Source of the DNA: Psychrobacter sp. Cmf 22.2
Lineage (GTDB): Bacteria > Pseudomonadota > Gammaproteobacteria > Pseudomonadales > Moraxellaceae
NCBI RefSeq assembly: GCF_001921745.1
Contig: NZ_MRYA01000002.1
Coordinates: 434,001 to 498,000 of the forward strand
Direction: 5' to 3'
Length of the DNA stretch: 64,000 bases
Below are positions 18,032 to 25,663 of this stretch, in pieces. The notes under the pieces were generated by a model, which saw only the letters and a list, made by a program, of their open reading frames with translations, searched no databases and was not told the origin of the DNA. Position 1 is the first letter of the stretch; each line of letters opens with the position of its first letter. A program made the position numbers and the translations under genes.

Positions 18032-19135
18032 ATGTCTCAACAATCCATACTAAAATGGTCAACAGCTGCGCAAATGTTATCAAAGCGACAATCTGTACCA
18101 TTATCAGCGCCCACTTTATCACTATTACAAGGCTCGCGACTATCTTTGATGGCTGGTATATTGTTAACTACCGTATTTTCAATGCCGACAGCCAACGCTG
18201 CTAGCTGCAAAATACCCAAAAGCTACTATAAAAACGTCTCTTGTACGTCCGCTAGTGGCCATTACTTAGCGATAACAGACTTTGGCGCACCAGTTGCATT
18301 GATTAATAGCAAAGGTAAAAGGGTCGTTGATCTGTCACGCTACCAAAAGGTGGATGCCAATAATATGGCAGGCGGATTATTGCCTGTATTGCGTCATGGC
18401 CGCGTCGGTTATATCAATATGCAAGGTCGTGAGGTTGTCCCTACCATATACGAGATGTTCAAGGGTAATGGAGGTTGGGCGCGTCCAGTATCTGAGGGTC
18501 GTATCGTTGTCAAAAGAAACGGTGATTATGGCGTTATTGGCACTGGCAACCAGACAATCGTACCTTTTTCATCGACGATTACTGACATCGACGATTATCG
18601 AGGCGGAGTTGCTCGCATACGTAGAAACCAGTCTACAAGTTGGCTGGACAAAAATGGCAAAACCACCAGCGACCCCAATGCTAAAGAGGGTAATAGTGAG
18701 GCGATGTCTGCTACTGCCCAGACGCAGCAACCAAGACCCACACCTTTCACTACCTTACAGCCCCATCAGCAAGATGGTCGTTGGGGGTTTGTTGATGATA
18801 AAAATGTCACTATGATTACTTATTCCTTCGACGAAGTACGTCCATTTTCTGAAGGATTGGCTGCCGTGCGTCTAAATGATAAATGGGGATTTGTAAATCT
18901 AGGGGGTGAGCTGGTTATACCATTTCGATTTGAGGATAGTGGCTTGATTGCTGATAATGAGAATAACAGTAATAAAGATACAAGCAATGTCGAAGATGAA
19001 AGCAGCGCTGAAGATACAAGTGCTAAAAAAAGGACTGCGTTTATATTTAAAGATAACAAAGCGTGGGTAGGCAATCTAAAAGATGGCAGTAAGATTTGTA
19101 TTGATAAAAAAGGTGATAACGTCAGCTGCGAATAG
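18032..19135 (+). CDS. Secreted WG-repeat protein
   Basis: The product is about 367 residues from the ATG at 18032. The start is uncertain: TTG 17945 and ATGs at 18077 and 18149 are in frame and none has a strong ribosome binding site. A hydrophobic core with GILLTTVFSMPTANAA reads as a Sec signal peptide. The mature part carries WG/KWG-type repeats: GRVGYINMQGREVVPTIYE, GDYGVIG, GRWGFVDD and DKWGFVNLGGELVIPFRFE. An acidic Glu/Asp/Asn/Ser linker (ENNSNKDTSNVEDESSAED) splits the last repeat from the C-terminus. Three Cys residues remain after cleavage. WG-repeat proteins probably bind partners at the envelope; the exact role is unknown. Confidence 0.75.
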   Translation: MSQQSILKWSTAAQMLSKRQSVPLSAPTLSLLQGSRLSLMAGILLTTVFSMPTANAASCKIPKSYYKNVSCTSASGHYLAITDFGAPVALINSKGKRVVDLSRYQKVDANNMAGGLLPVLRHGRVGYINMQGREVVPTIYEMFKGNGGWARPVSEGRIVVKRNGDYGVIGTGNQTIVPFSSTITDIDDYRGGVARIRRNQSTSWLDKNGKTTSDPNAKEGNSEAMSATAQTQQPRPTPFTTLQPHQQDGRWGFVDDKNVTMITYSFDEVRPFSEGLAAVRLNDKWGFVNLGGELVIPFRFEDSGLIADNENNSNKDTSNVEDESSAEDTSAKKRTAFIFKDNKAWVGNLKDGSKICIDKKGDNVSCE

Positions 19136-19164
19136 TCGCAAATGAGTAAAAAATTGTCAAAAAA

Positions 19165-19210
19165 AAGGCTAGGATGCATGTGTCGTTTATGCTTCTAGCC
19201 TCTTTTTTTT
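19165..19210 (+). terminator. Terminator after WG-repeat gene
   Basis: AGGCTAG pairs with CTAGCCT, extended by near-matching GATGCAT/ATGCTT, followed by a run of T. A preceding A run may also serve the convergent hydrolase gene. Confidence 0.75.
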
Positions 19211-19252
19211 GGAGTTAATAGAATAGAGCTTTAAAAAAACAATATAAACTGT

Positions 19253-20365
19253 TTAATTTAGTAGATGATTGCGTATTAAATCAACAAGATAAGGTTGATA
19301 GTACGCTGGAATATCATGTGCCATGCCTTCAATTAAATGAAACTTTGCATTTGGAATGGTCTTGGCCACTACGCGACCTTGCGAGGCCGGCAGTAAGCCG
19401 TCCGCACTACCATGAATAACGATGGTCGGCGCTTTGACTTGTTTACTGAAGCGACTAATAGAGCCTGATGCCAAAATAGCATTCAACTGTTGCACCGTAC
19501 CTAGCGGGTGAAAGTTACGTTGATAGCGAAGTTTGGCAATTTCGCGTACCGTTCGTACATTAACATGACCGGGCGTCCCTACTGTTTTCATAAACCAAAC
19601 ACTATGGCGCACAATATCACGCTCAGAATGACTCTCAGGGCGATTGATCAAGGTATATAACTGCTTAGGTTTAGGTGGCTTTAAAAAAGCGCGATTGGTC
19701 GTGGTAAACATCAGCGCTAGACGCTCTACTAAACTTGGATAGCGCGCTGCAACGATTTGTGCAATCATACCGCCCATCGAGGCACCAAGCAGATGCGTAC
19801 TACCAAGATTCAAAGCCTTGATCAGACGTACAGTATCTTCTGCCATATCGGTTAGATTGTAAGCGACCTGTTGGCTCTTGTTGGACAGCCCTGTTTGCAA
19901 ACGCAGCATCATCTTAAGCTGGCTCACACGCGGCAATCCTTCAATCTGAACTTTAGAAGACAAACCAATATCACGATTGTCAAAACGAATCACAAAAAAA
20001 CCAGCATTAATCAGACGTTTAATAAAGTCATCTGGCCAAAACACCATTTGCGAACCAAGACCCATAACCATAAGCAGTGGCGGATGCTCAGGATTTCCGC
20101 CAGCTTCGACACATAGGTTGATACCATCACCGATATCGATCATGGCTTGATAAAGATGATCGCTTAGATCTGAAGCGCGCCAGTTATGCGCACCAAGCTT
20201 TTCCCAAGCAGGTGTAGGGTAGCTGTGTGCTGAATCAGCAGATATTAGAGGACTATCAGAAATATCAGATAAACCTGTCACCTCAGATGAGCCTATAGCC
20301 TGTGTGTCTATAGACTCGTTTGAGCTGGAATAAGGGGCGTCATTGGCATAATTCGAATTCGTCAT
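19253..20365 (-). CDS. Alpha/beta-fold hydrolase
   Basis: This is a 370-residue serine hydrolase. The nucleophile elbow GASMGG gives Ser196, HGSADGLLP gives Asp322, and GMAHDIP gives His350, a complete triad. An oxyanion region MVMGLGSQM (about 99-107) and FDNRDIGLS (128-136) follow the esterase/C-C hydrolase pattern. The first 55 residues are Ser/Asp-rich and probably disordered. AGGA precedes the ATG. Rubredoxin lies 28 bases upstream on the same strand, so they are likely cotranscribed. Related proteins include lipases and esterases; no substrate can be given. Confidence 0.82.
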   Translation of the reverse strand: MTNSNYANDAPYSSSNESIDTQAIGSSEVTGLSDISDSPLISADSAHSYPTPAWEKLGAHNWRASDLSDHLYQAMIDIGDGINLCVEAGGNPEHPPLLMVMGLGSQMVFWPDDFIKRLINAGFFVIRFDNRDIGLSSKVQIEGLPRVSQLKMMLRLQTGLSNKSQQVAYNLTDMAEDTVRLIKALNLGSTHLLGASMGGMIAQIVAARYPSLVERLALMFTTTNRAFLKPPKPKQLYTLINRPESHSERDIVRHSVWFMKTVGTPGHVNVRTVREIAKLRYQRNFHPLGTVQQLNAILASGSISRFSKQVKAPTIVIHGSADGLLPASQGRVVAKTIPNAKFHLIEGMAHDIPAYYQPYLVDLIRNHLLN

Positions 20366-20393
20366 GAGATATCCTAGTTAGCGTTCTGTAAAT

Positions 20394-20558
20394 CTAGACT
20401 TCCATCATCTCAAAATCTAACTTACCAACACCGCATTCAGGGCACGTCCAATCATCAGGAATATCGTCCCATTTAGTACCAGGAGCGATACCTTCTTCAG
20501 GGCAGCCAAGCTCCTCGTCATAGATCCAACCACACACAATACATTCATAACGTTTCAT
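20394..20558 (-). CDS. Rubredoxin
   Basis: This 54-residue protein was read directly from the minus strand. [13 protein letters not shown] carries the first Cys pair (Cys6, Cys9) and [12 protein letters not shown] the second (Cys39, Cys42). Together they are the four ligands of a single iron. The central WDDIPDDW and EEGIAPGT are typical of bacterial rubredoxins. AGGA precedes the ATG. Rubredoxins carry electrons, for example to alkane hydroxylases or peroxide-detoxifying enzymes, but no such gene is near. It lies directly upstream of the alpha/beta hydrolase gene. Confidence 0.93.
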   Translation of the reverse strand: MKRYECIVCGWIYDEELGCPEEGIAPGTKWDDIPDDWTCPECGVGKLDFEMMEV

Positions 20559-20839
20559 ACATAATCCTATCAATTATTACTAGTTCTATCGCTATTAGCA
20601 GCTTGCAAAAACGCACGTAGTTTATCATAGAACAATACTTTACGTGGTTAAGTTTACACTTGTATATTGAGATAAGTAAGCATTTATCAAGTTATAGGTT
20701 TTATTTTAGTTAGCGTAATTGACCTTGTCTGTTTACGTTTTCCCATCAAAATAGCAGCCATTATGTTATGATAAGCGCCGCTAACTTGTGCATGATCTGC
20801 ACTTTTACTACTGTATATGATTTCAAAGAAAGGGTTACT

Positions 20840-21409
20840 ATGAGCGTTACTACCGCTGCTATACCAGTTGATAACAAGTCCGAGCTGTCTTATGCGCGTA
20901 ATACTGCTCACCCATTCTGGCAAATTATACGCACTGTACCTGACTTTCCAAAAGCCGGCATTGATTTTTATGATATTACACCGTTACTGCGTAGTCATAT
21001 TGATGAAGTCGTTGATGCGCTTCTGGCAGCATTACCCAATGGACTGATTGATGAAGTAGACTGTTTGGGAGCGGTTGAAGCACGCGGTTTTGTATTTGCA
21101 AGCTTACTGGCAGGTCGATTGGGTAAAGGGATGATACTGCTACGCAAACCGGGCAAACTGCCTCCGCCAGTTGCCAACAAGGCTTATGCGCTAGAGTACG
21201 GTAAAGATACGCTTGAGATGCAAAACAACCTGCCGCCTGAGCGTGTCCTATTAGTTGATGACATCTTGGCGACCGGTGGCACGCTTACGACTGCTTATGA
21301 GCTATGCAGATCAGCTGAGCATACGGTAGTAGGTGCTTTAGTACTGCTTGATCTAGTCGATCTACATGGTGAATTTCCAGTACCTGTTTATACCGTTTTA
21401 AAAGCTTAA
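20840..21409 (+). CDS. apt: Adenine phosphoribosyltransferase
   Basis: The product has 189 residues from the ATG at 20840, preceded by AAAGGG; an in-frame ATG at 20768 would add 24 residues without a ribosome binding site. The PRPP-binding motif VLLVDDILATGGT is at 136-148. EARGFVFA (80-87) and LLRKPGKLPPP (100-110) match E. coli Apt, which makes AMP from adenine and PRPP in purine salvage. The N-terminal AHPFWQIIRTVPDFPKAGIDFYDITPLL is also typical. It is monocistronic with a strong terminator. Confidence 0.92.
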   Translation: MSVTTAAIPVDNKSELSYARNTAHPFWQIIRTVPDFPKAGIDFYDITPLLRSHIDEVVDALLAALPNGLIDEVDCLGAVEARGFVFASLLAGRLGKGMILLRKPGKLPPPVANKAYALEYGKDTLEMQNNLPPERVLLVDDILATGGTLTTAYELCRSAEHTVVGALVLLDLVDLHGEFPVPVYTVLKA

Positions 21410-21424
21410 AATTGTGAACGTGCA

Positions 21425-21464
21425 TAAAAAAGCGCTCTGACGGTTAAGTTAGAGCGCTTTTTTA
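21425..21464. terminator. Bidirectional terminator between apt and tal
   Basis: AAAAAAGCGCTCTGAC pairs with GTTAGAGCGCTTTTTT (one G-T type mismatch) around GGTTAA, and T runs follow on both strands. It serves convergent apt and tal. Confidence 0.9.
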
Positions 21465-21500
21465 TTGAATAAGGGTGGCTATATCGTTTTGTATAAATTA

Positions 21501-22439
21501 TTAGCGTAACGCTGCCAATGTCTGAGCCAGCTCCTCACGTGCACCAATAAAGCCGTCAATGCCTTTGGGCAACAAGTCTTGTGTGATTTTATCCTGTTGA
21601 TATTCGTGGATGAAGGCTTCATGAGTCAAGCTGACCTTTTTCATAGCATCTGCCTCTTTAGCCATAGCAGGCGAGAGTTGGGGCGTGACGGTCACATCCA
21701 TTGCGGCGAGCTCATCGATAAGGTTTGGGGCAATAGTTAGTAAGTCGCAACCTGCTAGCGCGATTATTTGCTCAACTGAGCGAAAGCTTGCTCCCATCAC
21801 TTGTGTGTCATAGCCGTGCTGCTTGTAGTATTGATAAATAAGCTTTACGGACTGTACCCCCATATCATCAGAGACGGGGACGTTTTGGCGATTTTGTTGG
21901 CGTTTTTGCCAATCTAAAATACGTCCAACAAAAGGTGAGATGAGTGTTACCCCTGCATCAGCACAAGCGACGGCTTGGTGTTGTCCAAATAATAACGTTA
22001 AGTTGCAATGGATACCTTGAGTCTCAAGGTAACGCGCCGCTTCAATCCCTTGCCAAGTAGCCGCCATTTTAATCAAGATACGCTCAGAGTCGACGCCTGC
22101 TTTTTGGTAAGCTTCCATAAACTCTAAAGCCTTATCAATGGTCGCTTGTGTGTCGTAAGATAAACGAGCATCGACCTCTGTAGATACGCGGCCTTCGATC
22201 AACTCTAAAATATCGCAGCCAATTTGAATGGTAAGTGCGTCGATGACTGCATCTACATTGCCTTGATGTTGGCTCATGGTTTCTAGCAGCAGCGCTTGAT
22301 TGTCAGAGTTAATAAGCGCTTTCGTGATTAAGCTTGGATTGGTGGTCGCATCGATAGGTTTTAGTCGCGCAATAGCGGCAAGGTCGCCTGTATCTGCAAC
22401 AATAGTGGTCATGGTGCTAAGTTGTTGTAATGCGCTCAT
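21501..22439 (-). CDS. tal: Transaldolase
   Basis: The product is 312 residues. Of two adjacent ATGs (22442, 22439) I chose the second because AAGGA is 6 bases away rather than 3. DATTNPSLITKA near the N-terminus is transaldolase signature 1. RILIKMAATWQG holds the Schiff-base lysine, at position 124 in this numbering. Transaldolase moves dihydroxyacetone units between sedoheptulose-7-phosphate and glyceraldehyde-3-phosphate in the pentose phosphate pathway. Length matches E. coli TalB (317). It is monocistronic. Confidence 0.93.
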   Translation of the reverse strand: MSALQQLSTMTTIVADTGDLAAIARLKPIDATTNPSLITKALINSDNQALLLETMSQHQGNVDAVIDALTIQIGCDILELIEGRVSTEVDARLSYDTQATIDKALEFMEAYQKAGVDSERILIKMAATWQGIEAARYLETQGIHCNLTLLFGQHQAVACADAGVTLISPFVGRILDWQKRQQNRQNVPVSDDMGVQSVKLIYQYYKQHGYDTQVMGASFRSVEQIIALAGCDLLTIAPNLIDELAAMDVTVTPQLSPAMAKEADAMKKVSLTHEAFIHEYQQDKITQDLLPKGIDGFIGAREELAQTLAALR

Positions 22440-22442
22440 CAT

Positions 22443-22938
22443 ATATCCTTATGAAAACAGTTAACGGTAGCCATTCGCCTAATAGCGGTATGGCTCATAT
22501 GAAACTGTAGCACAATTTGCTATGTAATTTTGCATGATAGTTTGGCTTGTACTGTTCTATAGCGCATATATACTGAGCAACCATAAAAAAGTTGGCGCTT
22601 TATTATAATTTTGCGCCATTTAATTTATTTACGCATGGGCACTGTGCGCGGTTTTTGCTATAGTAGAGGCGGTCGATTGTTTAGCGATCGAATTTACCTA
22701 ATATTAACTTTAAAAGATAAGTTATAAAAGCTAGGTGATAAAAACCGAATTATAAAAACTGAGTTACCAAATACAGCTGAGCTATAAATAAGTTATCGTC
22801 AATCGTAAGCGATCAAGTCAGATAATTGGTAGACAAAGAAATAGAAAAAAGACACCTCAAATATATTAGTGAAATGCTAAATCCGTTAGTATTTAAGATT
22901 GTAGTGACACCTAACAGTAATAAAAAGGATGGGCGGTA
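22443..22938. other. Gap upstream of pheA
   Basis: 496 bases, A+T-rich. From about 22700 there are degenerate direct copies built on AAGTTATAAAAGCT, GAATTATAAAAACT and GAGCTATAAATAAGT. I see no aromatic-rich leader peptide and no clear attenuator. GGCGC/GCGCC around 22594-22616 forms a weak stem. Confidence 0.4.
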
Positions 22939-24120
22939 ATGAGTGAGCAGTCATCAGAGCAAAACACAAATAATCTAAATCCAACTGCCGCAGGCGCAAA
23001 CGAAACCTCGACCGATCAAGCGTTTTTGAACCAGCTGCGCCAGAGTATTGATGCAGTAGACTCTGAAATCCACACACTGATTAATGACCGTGCCAAGCTG
23101 GCTCAGCAAGTGGCGACTGTCAAAAAAGAGCATGTGGCAAAAAATGAGGTCGCCGCTGAACAAAACCCCATTTTTTATCGTCCCGAACGTGAAGCACAAG
23201 TATTAAAAGCAGTCATGGAGCGCAATACTGGTCCAATCGCCGACGAAAAGATGGCACGTTTGTTCCGTGAAATTATGTCGGTTTGCTTAGATTTAGAAGC
23301 ACCGCAGCGTATTGCGTTTTTAGGTCCAGTTGGTACCTTTACTCACGCTGCCGCCTTAAAGCATTTTGGTAAAGCTGCTGACACAGTACCGATGACGACC
23401 ATTACTGATGTGTTCCGTGAAGTTGAAGCAGGTACTGCTATGTATGGCGTGGTACCCGTTGAAAACTCTTCAGAAGGGGTAGTCAACCATACCCTGGATG
23501 GGTTTTTGTCTTCATCATTAAAGATAATTGGTGAAGTTGAGCTGCCCATTCATCAAAACTTTTTAGTCGCTGAGCATACTAAGGTTGAAAGTCTAAGCCG
23601 TATTTACTCCCATCAGCAGTCGCTTGCCCAATGCCGTCATTGGCTCGATGTTAATTTCCCTAGTGTTGAGCGCGTTGCAGTATCAAGCAATGGTGAAGCG
23701 GCTCGTCGTCTCAAAAACGAATGGCATTCTGCTGCCATTGCCGGTGATGTTGCTGCTGCCGAGTATGATTTGCATAAGCTGTATTCAAATATTGAAGACA
23801 ATCCTAGCAATACCACGCGCTTCTTAATCATCGGTCATGAGGCAATTGCACCATCAGGACAAGATAAAACCTCGATTGTGGTTTCAGCTCATGACAAAGC
23901 TGGTGCATTGATCGAAATCCTCAAGCCATTGTCGTATCATGGTGTATCGATGACTAGTATTGAGACCCGACCTGAACGTCCTAATAAATGGGCTTATGTA
24001 TTCTTTATAGATATGAACGGTCATATTCAAGATCCAAACGTTAGCGCGGCTATCGCTGATATACGTCCGTTAGTGAAGGATGTGCGTGTACTAGGCTCAT
24101 ATCCGAAAGCAGTGCTATAG
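22939..24120 (+). CDS. pheA: Bifunctional chorismate mutase/prephenate dehydratase (P-protein)
   Basis: The 393-residue P-protein converts chorismate to prephenate and then phenylpyruvate. The AroQ chorismate mutase domain spans about 29-118 (FLNQLRQSIDAVDSEI, RPEREAQVL). Prephenate dehydratase is about 123-300, with FLGPVGTFTH, VPVENSSEG and TTRFLIIG (Thr293-Arg294-Phe295, catalytic TRF). The ACT regulatory domain starts near 312, with SIETRPERPN in place of the phenylalanine-binding ESRP, a common variant. AAGGA precedes the ATG. It heads the aromatic amino-acid block, but a long hairpin separates it from hisC. Confidence 0.94.
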   Translation: MSEQSSEQNTNNLNPTAAGANETSTDQAFLNQLRQSIDAVDSEIHTLINDRAKLAQQVATVKKEHVAKNEVAAEQNPIFYRPEREAQVLKAVMERNTGPIADEKMARLFREIMSVCLDLEAPQRIAFLGPVGTFTHAAALKHFGKAADTVPMTTITDVFREVEAGTAMYGVVPVENSSEGVVNHTLDGFLSSSLKIIGEVELPIHQNFLVAEHTKVESLSRIYSHQQSLAQCRHWLDVNFPSVERVAVSSNGEAARRLKNEWHSAAIAGDVAAAEYDLHKLYSNIEDNPSNTTRFLIIGHEAIAPSGQDKTSIVVSAHDKAGALIEILKPLSYHGVSMTSIETRPERPNKWAYVFFIDMNGHIQDPNVSAAIADIRPLVKDVRVLGSYPKAVL

Positions 24121-24132
24121 TCTGTTTACCAT

Positions 24133-24205
24133 AAAAGAGTTATAGCGTTAACCTTGCTTAAAGTATGAAGTATACATCTGCCCTTGGTTGCCTTATAACT
24201 CTTTT
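24133..24205 (+). terminator. Long inverted repeat between pheA and hisC (terminator or attenuator)
   Basis: AAAAGAGTTATA (24133-24144) and TATAACTCTTTT (24194-24205) are perfect 12-bp inverted copies around a 49-base loop, starting 13 bases after the pheA stop. The T-rich 3' arm suits termination, so hisC may need its own promoter in 24206-24310. Confidence 0.55.
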
Positions 24206-24310
24206 GAATCGAAGGAACTATGGAAGCTAGGTTAGGTAAACGACTCTTTGTTATTCGTTCATTGTTGGTATTAATACGTAATAGCTGGACATAACATTTA
24301 AGGATAAATC

Positions 24311-25453
24311 ATGCAGCCTACTAAATCGACAGAGCTAGAACTGTCACCGCTGACTCCAGCTTATGACAGTATCTTAGAGCTGGCACCGTATCAAACTGGT
24401 AAGCCAGTTGAAGAGTTGACTCGCGAATATGGCGTTTCTGATGTGGTAAAGCTGGCGAGCAATGAGAATCCAATAGGATGTTCTCCGCAAGTAACATTGG
24501 CTATTACTGAACAGTTAGGAAAGCTGGCGCGTTACCCAGACGGAAATGGTCATTATTTAAAGCAAGCGCTTTCTGACTTCACTGATGTGAATATAGAGTG
24601 TATTACTTTAGGCAACGGCTCCAATGACTTGCTTGATATTTTGGCACGCAGCTTTGTCAGTGCTGATGATGCGGTGGTGTATAGTCAGTATGGATTTATC
24701 GTCTATCCGATGGTAACGAAAATGCAAGGAGCAACAGGTATAGAAGTGCCTGCGCAGCGATTTAGCCATGACTTGGATGCTATGCGTCAAGCAGTAGAAG
24801 ATAATCCCAATACCAAGATGGTTTTTATTGCCAATCCTAATAATCCAACAGGCACTCAGCTTCAGCATAGAGAACTGCACAAGTTTGTTGCAAGCGTCCC
24901 AAGTTCGGTATTGGTAGTATTGGACGAAGCCTATATTGAGTATAGCCCTGAAAGTAATAACCGTGCGCTGTTAGATGAGTTTAACAATGTGGTTATTGTC
25001 CGCACTTTTTCTAAAGCTTATGGCTTAGCAGGTCTGCGCATTGGTTACGCACTCAGCTCAACTGCCGTAGCGGATCTGCTTAATCGTATTCGCCAGCCAT
25101 TTAATGTCAGCCGTGTTGGACTTGCTGGAGCAGTTGCGGCACTTGGCGATCAAAGCTTTATTGAAGAAACGCGTAAAACCAATCAAGAGCAAATGCTTTG
25201 GTTAGAAAAACAATTTGATGCGTTGGGACTGGCATTTATCAAGTCACATGCCAACTTCATTATGGTGGAAATAAAAGTTGAGATGGAAGATATAACCGCT
25301 ATTTCTATTTATCAGGCGTTGCTAGAGCAGGGTGTTATAGTGCGTCCATTGGCAGGTTATGGTTTGCCTAATTGGTTGCGTATTACTGTTGGCATCGCAG
25401 AAGACAATTTACGTCTTATTGATACGCTGCGCTCCATCTTAACCAATGATTAA
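24311..25453 (+). CDS. hisC: Histidinol-phosphate/aromatic aminotransferase
   Basis: This is a 380-residue class-II PLP aminotransferase. KLASNENPIGCSP, FIANPNNPTGT (172-182), VLDEAYIEY (Asp205, Tyr208) and TFSKAYGLAGLRIGY with the PLP lysine Lys235 are all intact. AGGA lies before the ATG. HisC normally makes histidinol phosphate. The copy placed between pheA and tyrA, as in Pseudomonas, is thought to aminate phenylpyruvate and hydroxyphenylpyruvate or to serve both roles. The neighbourhood supports an aromatic role here; sequence alone cannot separate the two. Confidence 0.9.
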   Translation: MQPTKSTELELSPLTPAYDSILELAPYQTGKPVEELTREYGVSDVVKLASNENPIGCSPQVTLAITEQLGKLARYPDGNGHYLKQALSDFTDVNIECITLGNGSNDLLDILARSFVSADDAVVYSQYGFIVYPMVTKMQGATGIEVPAQRFSHDLDAMRQAVEDNPNTKMVFIANPNNPTGTQLQHRELHKFVASVPSSVLVVLDEAYIEYSPESNNRALLDEFNNVVIVRTFSKAYGLAGLRIGYALSSTAVADLLNRIRQPFNVSRVGLAGAVAALGDQSFIEETRKTNQEQMLWLEKQFDALGLAFIKSHANFIMVEIKVEMEDITAISIYQALLEQGVIVRPLAGYGLPNWLRITVGIAEDNLRLIDTLRSILTND

Positions 25454-25630
25454 ATAAATACTGTTAGTCTAGGATGTACTGAATATAGATAATTTCAGTA
25501 TCTTTAGATGAATACCATCTGTGTCATAATCGGATGTTCGTCACTCCTTTATCATTAATAAAAAGTACTGTTTCTTTCATTAAATTTTTATAACGCTAAT
25601 CTAAACCTACGCTTAAGCTTGTGTAGACAT

Positions 25631-25663
25631 ATGGATTGGTTTGTTCAACGAGAAACGCCGTGA
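25631..25663 (+). other. Ten-codon ORF overlapping the tyrA-aroA start
   Basis: ATG GAT TGG TTT... encodes MDWFVQRETP, whose TGA stop overlaps the GTG start of tyrA-aroA in a GTGA arrangement typical of translational coupling. It contains Trp and Phe. There is no good ribosome binding site, so it may be chance. Confidence 0.25.

Noticed and set aside
18820..19179. 119-codon frame opposite the WG-repeat gene, rich in Leu and Ser
   Set aside because: It is the antisense of the Asp/Glu/Asn-rich linker and ends across the terminator; its apparent hydrophobicity is a by-product of that composition.
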